Shown here in pieces: positions 11,245 to 23,100 of a stretch of DNA of 64,000 nt. This stretch comes from Lonicera japonica (lineage: Eukaryota; Streptophyta; Magnoliopsida; Dipsacales; Caprifoliaceae): NCBI GenBank assembly GCA_021464415.1, contig CM038467.1, positions 26,713,748 through 26,777,747 of the forward strand, written 5' to 3'. Position numbers and translations under genes: made by a program. The notes below the pieces were generated by a model. It was not told the DNA's origin. It worked only from the letters and a program-made list of their open reading frames with translations, and ran no database searches. Position 1 is the first letter of the stretch; every line of letters starts with the position of its first letter.

Positions 11245-13224
11245 TCATGTTCTTTGCCAAATTTTTTTGGTGCTATTGCCATTCCGGACCTTCCGGTTCC
11301 ATAAAACTTGACAAGTAACAAAAAAATTTGAACCAATGCAGGTGACACTAAACACATAATGCCTGCAATAGAAAAGTGAAAGAATCACCTGGCTCATATT
11401 AAGAGAGACTTGCACAGCTTCTGCTAGTTCATCATTCGAATCATCATCCTCAAGTGGGACAAACACGCGATCTAAATAATCGTATTGTTTTTGGACCGAC
11501 TCCCACCACTCACTCTCGCCTTTGATCTCCTTTATAGATTGACTACATATTTCTAAGGGATAGCGATGATTTAGAATCGGGCAATCATAAACGACCATCT
11601 TTTCTAATCTAGGCGCAATCCAAATGCCTCTAGAGATGTCGTGTAATTTGGGTAGGTGTAAAAGTGATATCTTTGTTAATCTCGGGAGAAATTCCTTGTG
11701 TTGTAAGAGAGAAGAATCCTGAGTTACTAGGCTCCAGATTTTGGGGCAGTCTTCAACGATAAGCTCTTGCAAGAAAACTAGATTATCAAGCAACGTAAGG
11801 TTGAAAATGGTTATCAACTTGGGGCATGTATGTATAGCCAAGATTTTTAGGCTGGACAAAGAACCATGAATAATCGGTCCACGCCAAATGCAACGTAGAT
11901 TCTTCATGTAATGAATACCTAAGTAATGTAGAGATCCAAATATTGGTTCTCTGTCCCTAGTTTTTACTAATCCTTGATAGAGGGTTGGTCCACCCAGAAT
12001 TGTGATCATCTCATTACATTCTGCTATCAAGCAAAATTTCAACTTATCCATTTTTTCCACATCGAATACGGATAGACTCTGAATCGTCCAGTGGTGGTCA
12101 AGGAACAAAGCATTGACATGTTTGAGTGCGTTCGCAATAATAGCATCCTTGTCTCCCTTCCCATTTACATATTTGAGGCATTTCTCTAGTTTCAAGAACT
12201 CATCTTGAAGGTCATGCGGTATACTGGACATGATATGATCATTATGGCGGCCAACAATGAAGTTAAAATTAGACAAAGTCGGATATGTCAGAGGCAAAAC
12301 TATATCCCATTCAAGTCTCTTAACACATCGACATTGTAGGAATTTATCCAATAGCCCAACTGTTGGGAAATACAATTTCAGTGTTTTCATGTTTCCCAAC
12401 TTGCCCAAATCGCTGATGATAGCTTCCACCTCTGCATCCCACCACTCACACTCTGGATCCACATTGATGCTTAATTCCTTCAAACTAGAGAGTTTTGATA
12501 CAGTCTCCCTTGAGATTATTGATCTCTCAATTCCATTAATAATTTCTTTGTGGCGGTCCGCGAATTTGTACAAGGAGAACTTCAAGCGTTCCAATTGAAG
12601 TAGCAATCCAACTTCTTTAGGAAGAGATACAAGCTCGGTTCCTTCAAGGTCAAGAACTTTGAGGTTTGCGAGACATCCAATCTCAGGTGGCAATTCCATC
12701 AACATTTCACAGCCTCTTAAAAACAATTCCCGGAGTCTAAACAATTTGAAAATGGACGAAGGCAAAGTTTTTATGCTTGTGTTTGACATATCAAGAACTT
12801 GAAGGACTGGCATGTTCTCAAAGAACGAGGCCGGAATCTTGGTCAAATAAGTATTGTGTTGTAAGAACAATTTTACCAGGAAAAGGCAGTTGGGGTTTTC
12901 TGGTAGCTCTGAGCATCTACCGTTTGCTAAGTTGACTTCTGGAGCTGTCCACTTCGAAGTCAAACTCGATGCCTCTTGATTAGCAAACTCGGCTTCACTT
13001 TCTACTTCCGTGAGAACAGTATGTTTTTTGATGCTCTTCAGCTTATCTTCAAACACTTCCATTGCTTTTGATTCAGAGTTTGACTCAAGACTGCAGAATT
13101 CAATCAAAGTAGAAAGAGAGTCAATGACAATAGTTTCATTCTCATGAAAATGGCAAACAAATTGACTAGTTATCGTTTTGAAAAAACTGATGAATGTGAT
13201 TGGAAGGCAGATATAATTAAGCAT
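11245..13224 (-). CDS. LRR-only NLR relative (RPS2-like), lacks the nucleotide-binding domain
   Basis: This is an open frame of 659 codons. The first ~85 residues match no domain I know. From about residue 100 (SELPENPNCLFLV) the protein is a leucine-rich repeat array of the RPS2-like CC-NLR kind: KIPASFFENMPVLQVLDMSN, TLPSSIFKLFRLREL and LPPEIGCLANLKVLDL, then longer irregular repeats, then SEWWESV, the WW feature that ends such receptors. No P-loop, kinase-2, GLPL or MHD motif is present, and I found no credible NB-ARC coding in the kilobase upstream. Family members normally have 850-1,050 residues, so about the first half is missing. After LNMSQ the frame crosses a gtgatt donor-like site, so the last ~50 residues may not be coding. 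The long open frame argues for recent function or recent truncation. It may be a decoy-like fragment or a young pseudogene; its transcription start is unknown. Confidence 0.6.
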   Translation of the reverse strand: MLNYICLPITFISFFKTITSQFVCHFHENETIVIDSLSTLIEFCSLESNSESKAMEVFEDKLKSIKKHTVLTEVESEAEFANQEASSLTSKWTAPEVNLANGRCSELPENPNCLFLVKLFLQHNTYLTKIPASFFENMPVLQVLDMSNTSIKTLPSSIFKLFRLRELFLRGCEMLMELPPEIGCLANLKVLDLEGTELVSLPKEVGLLLQLERLKFSLYKFADRHKEIINGIERSIISRETVSKLSSLKELSINVDPECEWWDAEVEAIISDLGKLGNMKTLKLYFPTVGLLDKFLQCRCVKRLEWDIVLPLTYPTLSNFNFIVGRHNDHIMSSIPHDLQDEFLKLEKCLKYVNGKGDKDAIIANALKHVNALFLDHHWTIQSLSVFDVEKMDKLKFCLIAECNEMITILGGPTLYQGLVKTRDREPIFGSLHYLGIHYMKNLRCIWRGPIIHGSLSSLKILAIHTCPKLITIFNLTLLDNLVFLQELIVEDCPKIWSLVTQDSSLLQHKEFLPRLTKISLLHLPKLHDISRGIWIAPRLEKMVVYDCPILNHRYPLEICSQSIKEIKGESEWWESVQKQYDYLDRVFVPLEDDDSNDELAEAVQVSLNMSQVILSLFYCRHYVFSVTCIGSNFFVTCQVLWNRKVRNGNSTKKIWQRT

Positions 13225-14160
13225 GTCCTAAAGGTGCATATTGAGTCTCTCTCTACAGTGAATTAACAAAAACTTACTCCTCACTGTCAATTAAAGAGAA
13301 TAGTTTCAGCATAATCAATAGTTATCATTGAAAAATAATCAAGTTTTCGCATACTCGAATCGAGAGACAAACTAAAGACTATTGGTTCAAGAAGTGCACG
13401 GGGTGCAAAAACCAAATCGTCAATCTTGAAAAACATTGTTCCTAAAATAACAAGGGTGAAGTAAATTTCAAAAGTTTGATCCATCAGATCAGCAGTTTTT
13501 TGTTGCACGAACACTCGAGAGGAAGCTCAGCATATTTAGTGTGTTGACAGTCTTTCCAGTAATCATATGAGGAGAAAAGAAAAAAATTGTCAGCTCAAGC
13601 TGATGGAAAATATGTAAATGTGGAAGGAACCTTTGCCATTAAAACAAAAGGAGGAACTTGAAATTATTGACAAGAAAATGAACCATATAATCACACTAGC
13701 TAGTTAAAATGACTCCCAAACATGTTATGTCACTAAATGGTAGTAGATATTTTCACATGCCTTCTGCCACTAAATGGTGGTTGTGATTTCAAAATAGACT
13801 TACGCAAAGGAAAAAAATAAAATGGAGCCCTAATTTATTAACATGAAGGTTAGCATAACGTTACCACCGGATTCGCTAATGCATTGAATTGAAGAAGCCA
13901 TCAAATTTGAAACTTAGAAAAAGAATACATCTTCTTTTTCTATTTTCAAAACCAATAATTGTTGATTCCGTTCACGAAACAGGAGGGAATGAGGGATAAA
14001 AATGCGACACGAATTACATTCAAGGGCTACTAAAAATAAAAATTTACAGCATGTGTAGGTTTGTCCCAGTGGTGAAGACTACCCAAATGTGAGATCCCAA
14101 GTGCATAGCCCCTCTCAGTGTAACAGTGTATGTTCCGCAGGAAGGAATAAATAACAGCAT
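13225..14160. other. Upstream flank of the LRR-only gene, nothing recognised
   Basis: Minus-strand frames here (for example 13,287-13,514) show no NB-ARC or coiled-coil motif. The region is AT-rich and ends in a TA tract at about 14,160-14,176. It should hold the missing half of the NLR if this were a split gene, but none is visible. Confidence 0.4.
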
Positions 14161-14269
14161 TATATATATATATATAGAATTCGGATTGGTACGGACCAAA
14201 CCCACGCCTCCTTCTCTCGCACCTCTGACTCTCTCACCCCTCCCTCGTCTCTCTTACCCCTCCCACGCA

Positions 14270-14486
14270 CGCCCTCTTCTTGTGCTTTATCCATCACTTC
14301 TTCAAGTTGTTCGAGTTTTTGAGCAACGTCGGCCATGTCGGAGGATCTGACCTTGTAGCCTAACACGGCGAGGAGCTCGTCGATCCCTGCGTCTTGGTCG
14401 GATTCCTCCGGCCACATCTTGGATTTGCCGGGGGCGGCGGAGGTGCTTCCTCCGGAGAGGGCGTCCGAAGGGTCGTCTCCCTTCAT
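14270..14486 (-). pseudogene. Orphan N-terminal fragment of a DELLA (GRAS) gene
   Basis: From an ATG at 14,486 the minus strand encodes [13 protein letters not shown], a serine-rich spacer, KSKMWPEE, then [20 protein letters not shown] and the LExLE-like EQLEEVM, ending its likeness at AQEEGV. This is the conserved start of a DELLA protein, the repressor that the receptor GID1 binds in response to gibberellin. Likeness stops at about residue 70 (near 14,270), before the VHYNP motif; no GRAS domain follows. The frame runs on through a low-complexity arginine/glutamate tail and stops at about 14,160. The DELLA motif is uninterrupted. Upstream, at 14,487-14,610, the DNA looks like a DELLA 5' leader and includes an A12 run. 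It is most simply a captured or truncated gene piece. If expressed it would give a short DELLA-motif peptide; whether it is transcribed cannot be told here. Confidence 0.8.
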
Positions 14487-14659
14487 GATTTTTCGTTCTT
14501 TATTAGTCTTTTGGAGGATTATGAATGGTGGAAGAATCTGAAGATTGGGGTACTCGGGTTGCGCGGGGCGGGGCGGGGTTTGGATTTTAAAAAAAAAAAA
14601 AACCTGTCCTGAAGCGGGTCGACGTATATGCATGTCGGATTTGATATTTGTCAAATTTG

Positions 14660-15664
14660 TCTCATATTTGACCCGTTGTCATTCTTAATTAGACCAAAAT
14701 CCAACCTTACCTGCCTAATAATACGGCCGTTTACGGTAAAGATATCTTATTAATTACCGATTATCATATATCATTATATAAAATTATACATAAGGCTAGA
14801 TGTTATTACGTTGTGTTGAGAGAAAAGAAGAGAAACACAAAGAAAGTACAAAAGATCTATTTAGTTCGAGTTTTTAAATATTTAATTTTAAAATTTTAAA
14901 ACAGTACTAAAATATTTCTGGTTTATGAGTTTTAAAAGTGACTAAGGAGGTCGTATCTAATTTAAATTTTAAAATATTGTAATTTATTTTTTAAAATTCG
15001 TAAATTTTGTTAAATTTATGAATTGTTTTAAATTCATATAAAATTTGAGAGATTTTAATGCATATATTTTTTTGAATTTATAGAGATTTTAATAAGTTTA
15101 TGGATTTTTTGTAAATCTTAATAAGTCCATGAATACAACAAAAAAAATATTAAAATAAATGATAAATAATAAAATAAATTAATTATGAGTTTAAGGTAAT
15201 ATTATCATAAATATAAAAGGAAATTAACAAAATACACTATAAAAGTTTATACCGCTTCATTTAAACATCAATTTCAAATTAACGGGTTAACTCGCAACAT
15301 CAACCGTTTAGTTTGTGAGTTAATTGTGTATACCCGAAATTAACCTAAACTCATTTATGCTTGACCCAAACCTCCTGACTTCTTGTAGAGTTCGTATTGG
15401 GTTAGCGCATCGTGTCAAAAACTTCCGACCCTAATTATATTCTACTAATTTTATAAATTAGTTTAATAAGTATACATATATATATGTGACGATGAATTTT
15501 CTTGGAGGAAAAAACAAGGGGAATTAAATGGGGGAGCAAATTAGAAAACATCCTAAAAATCACATGGTCACAGGTATTTTGTGATCTGTTTTCTGATTCT
15601 CATGATTCGGTGCAATCTTTAAATCCTTTATACTTATATAACTATATTCTATCATTTATACTTA
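14660..15664. other. AT-rich intergenic DNA
   Basis: No gene or clear repeat boundary is visible. Several short motifs based on atttaaaattttaaa recur between 14,880 and 15,120. Confidence 0.4.
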
Positions 15665-18600
15665 CTAGGTATTGTCCGTGCCAAAGGCACTATGATACAA
15701 CTCGTATTATCAAATAGTATTTATAAGTAGCGTATACTCCTACATCATATAAAGAATCTAGAAAAATAAAAAAAATACTCCCTCCATCCCTAATTAAGAA
15801 TTCAAATGTGAAATTTTAACTATTATGCCCTCACTTTTGAATTCCTACATTGAGTTCACCGCTATGAGAGTTATACTTACGAAACAAAGGTTACAAATTA
15901 CATCGACGGTCTACCCTTTCAGAATATATAGCGACCTTAGATAATTATCAAACTAATGGAGAATATAGAGTTACCTGATCTAAAAATAAATTCAGAGTAG
16001 ACCATAAAAAATCTGAAAGTTTCATTGATTATTGATTAAAATCCACCCTCTAACAATACCCTAAAATCAGACTTCCTAAAAACAATGGAAGTATTGTATA
16101 TTGAGCAGCAATATATTAACCAATGCCTACGGCATTATGGCAATAGTTTAAGTAATCAAGCAGAGCAAATTACGTTACTAAACTTTATAATGGTGCAACA
16201 ACAAATTAATAATTATACTCTCGTTATTGGAACTACTTGATATAAATGACCAAAGAGAAAGGGTGCTTATTATATAGATATACAGGTTTAAAACACACTA
16301 ATAACTCACTTTTGATAATACAAAAAAAAAATCTAAAATAGAAAAGAAAATTCCAATGTAATTTGGCCTAATAAAGAATATGCCCGTAGCATCCTAAATT
16401 GTTTAATCTCATTCTGACCATGAACACAGTAACACACCTCAAACAAAAAGTAATATGTATATTGCAGTAAGTAACCAAACTTTCACTCACTAACAACCAT
16501 GTGAAATGAAGTAAAGAACTAACCCTTTTGATGATTCCCTCTATATACAATTGAAGTAAATAACTTACTCCTCCAAAGAGGCACTTCACGTTGGATCTGC
16601 GTCAAAAAAATTAGTAAAACTTAGATTCAAATATACCAAATCTTAGTATTGACCACTAAAAGTCCAAGAATAGAAGTTAAAGAAAATGCACCCTACCGCT
16701 AAAGTCCAAGTATGCAAAAATATACCAAATCTCCAAAAAGTTCAAGGAAGAGTCCCATTTGTTTTTCTCAAAGTACATGGAAATATACCAAATGTTGAAG
16801 TGAAAATATTAATTTGAGATGGGGGGATTATACCCTTTTTACAACAATACAAATCATAGACGAAAAGTTAACTATTTAAAATTTAAAAAACTATAACTCC
16901 TCCCTTAATTGAAGGCATAAAGCCAACATCTTAGATAAGTAAATAATTTGTATATTATTGACAATTAAAGCACATTGGTTTGAAATTATTGTGCTTCTTA
17001 TAAAATGTAAAGTTAAAGTGTTAAAATAGGAAAATGCTAACTCACCCCTGTAATTGAAGATAAGAATAGAAGCCTAAAAGTCAAAAAAGATAATTTAAAG
17101 TGAATTTTGGAGTTATAACGAAATGAACCAAAAGTTTAGGACTTTAGTAGAACCCGCCCGTATAAGTGAAGAGAAGAACATAATCGGATACTCCCACAAA
17201 TGATTGTATGTATTAAGTGAGACTATCAAGAAATTATTGTATGTCATCATTTAAGGAGGGAGCCATGAATTTACCCAACTGTATGAAATACAAATATTGT
17301 AACTCTCAAATTAATAGCCCATTTTCTATTCGGAATGTATATAATTGGAAGTTTTATTTCTCTTTTAGGACATGATCAATCTACCAAAGTGAGACTATAC
17401 ATACATAAAATTATAAAACAAACTCTAAACTTGTGTTGCATCTTAAATTAAAGCGAAAAACACCCTCAATATTGTAGCAAAGTGAGACTATTAATTTGAC
17501 AGAGAAACTATACCCAACAATATAAAACAAACTCTAAAGTTCTAAGAGAAGATAATTTAAAAATTAGGACTCCTGCTTTTAACAATGGTTATTAAAAAAA
17601 TTAAAATCAAACAGAGCATAATCCCGGTAATCCAAATAAGTAGGATAGTTTAAGAATCAATTGTAGAGTTCAACAGAGAGATTCAACAGCTTAATGCAGC
17701 AAGTTTAAACAATTATAGAAGGACTTGTGAATATTTTTGTGAGATTATAAATCATTCATCTTAGGCAAATGGGTAATATTTTTAAAAAGTATATTACTAA
17801 TAAGTAAAGGGCAGAAGGAAAAGATAAATTTTAGTAATTAATAAAAGAGCAAAACGTATCTTGATCAAAATTCACCATCCAAAAACCAAATGCCTCTAGA
17901 TAATAACTGGAAAAAAAAGGATCCAGAATTATTTGTTTCATATATTTAAGTTGAAAATGGGACGCCTTACTTCTACATGGGTGCCAGCACAAAACCAAAA
18001 GGTGATTGATTCAGTTTGGTTGGAAAAATGAAACCAAGGAGGTTGGTCTGTTTAGTTTTCTATTCTAGTGTATAAAACCACCTAAAACCGAACGGACATC
18101 TACACATGTCTTCTTTCTATTGATGTAAAGCATTTACATAATAGTGTAATATTTTGTTTTTCACAAAAACGAGGAGAATTGAAAGGTAAACTATTTATTC
18201 TCTTAAATTAAATAAATGTATCATTTTTTACAAAGCTACTGCTTATTCCTCTCAATAAATCAGGTAAAACTCTAATTATTGTGTTAGACATTTTGTTGAA
18301 TCTAATAGCAAGCAAAAATCCACATTCTATCTCATAACAAATAAGCTCTAGCAAACTCAATTTATCATTCGAGTTCTTGAACTCAAAATTGATTTCAAGT
18401 ACAAAAGATAGCTGGAAATTTTGAATTCTTAGAACTAATTAATGCTCTTAATTTCACTTCATAACTTCTTAAGAGCCTATGGACTACAAAAACTAAAAAC
18501 TACTTAAAGTACATTAGCCATTTCATGACACTGCCAGAAACTAAAAGTATGTTACTAAAGGAATTAATGCAAGTATGAAACCAATGTTACCAAAAGAAAA

Positions 18601-19462
18601 ACACTAAACTAATACCTTCATATGAAAGTATGAAACACCATTGCCAGTGAATAATTCCAAGTAATTCACTAAAATTCAAAGTAATTTTCTTCATATGAAA
18701 ATTTCCCAAAATATACATATAATGTAAATTTTGGAGAGTTAGAGTATTCATTTGGAGTGGGAACTCATTTTTGTTAATGAAGCCCCTCTACCAAACATTA
18801 AATAGGTGTTAATGTTCATTTTTGTTTTGTTTTATCTTTCTCTGTTCTCTGTTCTCCCACCCCCTTTCCCCTAAGAAGCCATGATTTGAATCCATGATAA
18901 TGACCATAACTATAGTTTCAGTTTTTCCCTTCATTCTTAATTAATACCCATTTTGATTTTTGAAACCACCATTACCCAAAGTGTACATGAGTATAATGTT
19001 AATAGAAAGAAAAATGAATGTCGTATGTTCAAAGCTAGAGAGAAAATTAAAAAAGGGTATACCCAAAAATGCCAAATATCAAACATCCAAATGCAAGAAA
19101 TTGTAAACAAAAAGATGACAAAAAAGCCCTAAAATTTGAAATCTCAAGAAAAAGGAAGGGGTGGATGAAAGTAGAGAGAAGTGATAAGTACCTCTGCAGA
19201 ATAGGTCGCTAGCGGTACGGTGGGTTTGACGGCTCCGGAATCTCTGGCGGTCCAGGAGACGGAGAAATAGAGAAAGTGAATGAAAGTGTGTGAGAGTATT
19301 CTTTGGAGTGAGATATTTTTTTACGGAGAGAGAAGCGGGAGATTTTCTCAGCTCATATCATCTTGGCCGTTTATTAATTCATTGACCGTTTATCAGCCGC
19401 GGGATATTTTATAAGATACACACATTTTAGAATTCAAATACCTTCCTCCCTTATTATATAGA
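15665..19462 (-). mobile_element. Helitron, 3.8 kb, minus orientation
   Basis: Read on the minus strand, the element begins TCTATATAATAAGGG after an A (19,463) and ends with the hairpin GTGCC-TTT-GGCAC, then eleven bases, then CTAG, followed by T (15,664). A|TC...hairpin...CTRR|T is the Helitron signature, with no target duplication. There is no Rep/helicase gene, so it is non-autonomous. Its 5' end (about 19,180-19,350) is unusual: a pyrimidine-rich leader, then a GC-rich exon-like patch encoding PPEIPEPSNPPYR before a stop, then a splice-donor-like CAGAG|GTACTT. This resembles a captured promoter plus first exon. Stowaway-like sequence (ctccctccatccc) lies near 15,778. The rest is AT-rich without coding. 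Confidence 0.75.
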
Positions 19463-19914
19463 TATATATATATATATATATATAACTTATATCTATCTAT
19501 ATATATATATACACTTATGTCTGTATATATTACTATATTATATACATTCTAGTATCAATCAATAATCAGTATTATATGCGTGGCTGTTAATCTTTGTGCT
19601 CTTTTCAAAAATAATATTTCTTTGTGTTCTTTTGGTTCTAAACTAGTTTAATTATATAATATAGTGCATATTATCCCAAAGATTTGCGCAGTATATTGTT
19701 TATTACATGCCCACTATGCTAATCAGTATGAAAATATTTTTGACATAGTATATGCAAATCAGGTTTAAAACCAAAAGATCATTGTTTTGACGATCATTTA
19801 AAAGATTATAATATAGCATGAACAAAGGTAGATGATCGAATCTCACGGTTTGCCAGTGACTATATTGTTTATTACATGATGATAATAACCCTAGATATAT
19901 ATATATATAACATG

Positions 19915-19951
<37 letters not shown>

Positions 19952-19960
19952 ATAACGTGA
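19463..19960. repeat. TA-rich microsatellite region
   Basis: Long alternating TA tracts lie at about 19,463-19,515 and 19,894-19,949, with a short unique stretch between. The left tract directly abuts the 5' end of the Helitron. Confidence 0.75.
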
Positions 19961-20314
19961 AGAAAGATTAAAAAAACACCTTAGAGAATAAGGTCTGTTG
20001 GTCTTCAATCGAGCTCTCTTGATGGTCGTAAATCAAGCTCTGTTGATAGTCGTTTGAGAGAGAACGTAAAATCTCTCGGTATGTGAAGAGATTTCTCAGC
20101 AGTAGGGTTAGTGTTTATACCATGGACCCTAAAATCTACCAAAATTCATAAATAAGTAAGTCCTTCTAAAGTTATTGGACTTTTGAATACCATAAGATTT
20201 AGATAGACTTTTTAAAATCTTAATTGAATACCACAAGATTTTTAAAAACTTTTTAAAATCCTAATTGAATACCATAAAATTAAAAAAAAATTAAAATCCC
20301 AATTAAATACCCAT

Positions 20315-21903
20315 TGTTGGTCGGATTTCAACCCTAAAGAGGGGTGAATAGGGTTTTTGAAACTTAATGCGGAATTTAAAAACTTTTCGAAAATATTTAA
20401 GTAAAACAATTTACTAAACAAATTTATCAAGGAATGTAAGCGAATAAACAAACAAGCACAAGAGCAAATAATTAAGAAATCTCAAACAATTTAAACAATC
20501 AATAATAAAGAGATTGAGTTAGAAAGATTGAACCAATCGAAGTCCAAGATTTTTTGTCCACACGGTTCGGCTTGTTCCCCCTACGCCGCGCTCGGTTAGT
20601 TCCCCGAGAACTTTCACTATAACCGATCTCCTTCCGGGTGAAGATCAAACCTCTACAAATGTATTCTTATCACACACTCTCACAAGTATTGCTACACCAC
20701 AATACTCTCACAAGATACCCTCTTGCTAACCTTGTGAAATTTACCTTTCACAAAAACTAAACAAGAATTTACCTTCTTGTTTTTCCTATGAGATTTACCT
20801 CTCACAATGAAATCTAATTATTTAGTGATTCACACCAATTTACAATAACTCTCTCAAGTGTGTAAAGAATACAATTTGAAGTTCACACTAGAGTTATCCT
20901 ATTTGATCAAAATGATATAGCTCAAAAGATTAATGATTGATCAAAAATTTTTTTTGAATCTTTGAATAATGAAGATAGATGAAGTATGAAGTGTATGAAT
21001 GATTCAAGGTGTTTAGAATGAGTCTTGGAAGTCATATTTATAGTCTCAAAAGTGATATAGCCGTTTGAGGTGGATATATAAATTAATGGGGCAAAAATGC
21101 ACTTTTAACAAAGTCCCAACGGCTATATTCTGGCAAGGTAGTCGACTACCCTAAGGCCCATGGAGTCGACTACATGGTGTAGTCGACTCCACCATTATCC
21201 ATGTAGTCGACTACATGCTACTGGAGTGGGGAGGTTTTGTGCATTTTTTGACTTTTGCAATATGACTCCAAAATTGATTCTAATGCTTGGGGAGTGTTCC
21301 AAATAAGTTTCTAAGACTCCCAAATATGTTTTTGTAACAAAATTCATTCATATGAATTAATTTCAAAATCGGTTTTTGCAAGAATGATGTTTTGAAATGA
21401 TTTTGATTCAAACTTGATTTTGATCAATCTAGGAATGATGCAAGTTCACGTTTGAGCTATATAATCAATCAATTAAGAAACTTTACATAAATCCTAAGCA
21501 AACACTCAATTACCGAATATTTGAGTCTTTGAATGCTTCGATTTGTTTCTTCAAATTGATTCTTCACTTAAAGCTTTTCCCTTGAAGCTTTTGCATATGA
21601 TTCTTGATCTTTGTGCTCCATAGATTTGCATTGCTAGCTTGTGAGTGATGAGATTGATCTTCTTATTTTGTCCAACGCTTGTAGAAGAATGATCTTGATT
21701 CAGATATATCGGTTTTAGTTCAATTTTTCGTTGACTAGATCGTATATTGATTGAATGATCATTGTCAAATTTCCTTTGAGCAATCATGCTATTCTTGATT
21801 TTCTAAATAAGAAAGCTATAATCTTATATCAAAAATATGTTAAATTACACATGATTGATTTATTGTTATTATCAAAATAAGATTAAGACCTTCAAGGTCA
21901 ACA
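20315..21903 (+). mobile_element. Solo LTR 1 (1,589 bp)
   Basis: It begins TGTTGGTCGGATTTCAACCC and ends AAGGTCAACA, and is flanked by perfect five-base repeats CCCAT (20,310-20,314 and 21,904-21,908). It is the same family and orientation as the LTR at 24,888-26,409. A TATA-like ATATTTATAG lies at 21,034-21,043 in a position conserved between the two. Downstream comes an array of four GTCGAC-centred palindromes (21,141-21,211). No internal retrotransposon sequence remains, so unequal recombination has probably left one LTR. The gggtgaataggg motif near the start also occurs in LTRs of large plant Copia elements; that assignment is uncertain. Confidence 0.85.
21137..21214. promoter_or_regulatory. 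Array of four GTCGAC-centred palindromes (LTR 1)
   Basis: GTCGAC cores lie at 21,141, 21,165, 21,182 and 21,206, so they are spaced 17-24 bases apart. The first extends to the perfect palindrome GGTAGTCGACTACC and the fourth to CATGTAGTCGACTACATG; the middle two are imperfect. The array begins about 100 bases downstream of the TATA-like box and would lie in the transcribed leader of the element. Confidence 0.7.
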
Positions 21904-22139
21904 CCCATGAATTTTCAAAATTTTAAAAAAAAATCCTATAAAGTCTAAAGAAGTATGTTTAAATTTAGATTTTACAAAAAAAGTTGGATTTTTAAAAGCT
22001 ATGGGTATTCAATTGGGATTTTATAAGGTTTTTTAAAATCATAAGGTATTCAATTAGGATTAAAAATAGTCTTTACTATTCAAAACTCAATAAACTTTGA
22101 AAGATTTTATAAATTGATACATTTTGATTGATTTGAGAG

Positions 22140-23100
22140 TATTTTTATGAATAGCAAATCTACCAACAAATTTTCTCTTCAAGTGGAAGATTTTACATAG
22201 ATTTCTCTTCCATCTTTCTTCCAAACTTTAGGTATTATTTATCCTTCGTCTCTATAATTTATAAACATTTTCAGTCGATTCTCTATATTTAAAACATCTT
22301 CTTCTTCCAAATCCTATGTATTATTTCTGCTCTGTCTCTATAATCTATACACACCCTCCACTTTGTTAACCCTATCTAAAGCCTCTTTTTATTTATATTA
22401 TGCAACTTTTAAAGTTTTAATTACAATTTGAGAGATAGAAGATAAAGTTTTATGCTCAAATAGTTCTTTCCAAATCGAAAAAAAAACAAAAAGATTGAAT
22501 AATTATGCTTTTTCTTCCTGTCTCAGATCAAAAAATTTATTTGTCTTTTATCTCCTAAGCGATTAGGTATAAAAAGGGTGTATTTAAAGAAGACAAATTA
22601 ATAAAAATATAAAAATAATGAGAGATCTTTTTACCTTGGGTCTTTCACAGCCAATGACTTGAGGTTACTCTCCATTGGTGAAGATTAGAAAAGGAGGTGA
22701 AGATTAGAAGAGGAGGAGGAGGAGACGGTTGGTCCGTTCACTAGTCGGAGAGAGCTTGCCGAAAAGTGCAAGAAAAAAGTTAAAAGTGAATTGTAACCTC
22801 TAAGACAATATTATATTATAATACAAATTGAACTTGGCATTGGTAAGAAGATAATTTGTATAAAGAAGAATGAATTCATCCCATAAAAATTTAGTGATAG
22901 ATACAACACTGGACCACTCGATAAAACTTGAAAAAAAATTAATTAAGGTGGACTCTTTACCACTAATATAATTCATGCGCTCTAACTTATTTAGATTATT
23001 TAATTTCATTAAAAATCTTTTAGAAAATAAAGGTGATTTGTCAAAAGTCTTTTTCATGGAGCAACAACCATTAATTTCTTCCGGTCAAAATCAAATCATA
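22140..23100. other. AT-rich spacer
   Basis: No gene is recognised. An imperfect tandem duplication of about 85 bases lies at 22,222-22,375 (units contain gtattattt..tctctataat). Near 23,098-23,135 the sequence caggga...gagggggtatg resembles a decayed hAT terminal sequence, where the 3' end of the neighbouring transposon would be expected. Confidence 0.35.

Larger units (their letters stand above)
20190..22061. repeat. MITE-like element with inverted ATTGAATACC arrays, split by a solo LTR
   Basis: To the left of the solo LTR, the motif ttgaatacca recurs about three times within 130 bases. To the right, its complement (ggtattcaatt) recurs twice in the opposite direction (about 22,002 and 22,045). 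The two sides therefore look like the subterminal inverted repeats of one small element interrupted at 20,315-21,903. Its own ends and target duplication are not resolved. Confidence 0.35.

Noticed and set aside
13541..13560. Minus-strand TGKTVNTL, resembling an NLR P-loop upstream of the LRR-only gene
   Set aside because: No preceding glycine pattern, no RNBS-A or kinase-2 follows, and all frames stop quickly; chance match.
14126..14350. Plus-strand proline-rich frame opposite the DELLA fragment
   Set aside because: The minus strand carries an unmistakable DELLA motif; the plus-strand frame is its shadow plus a C-rich tract.
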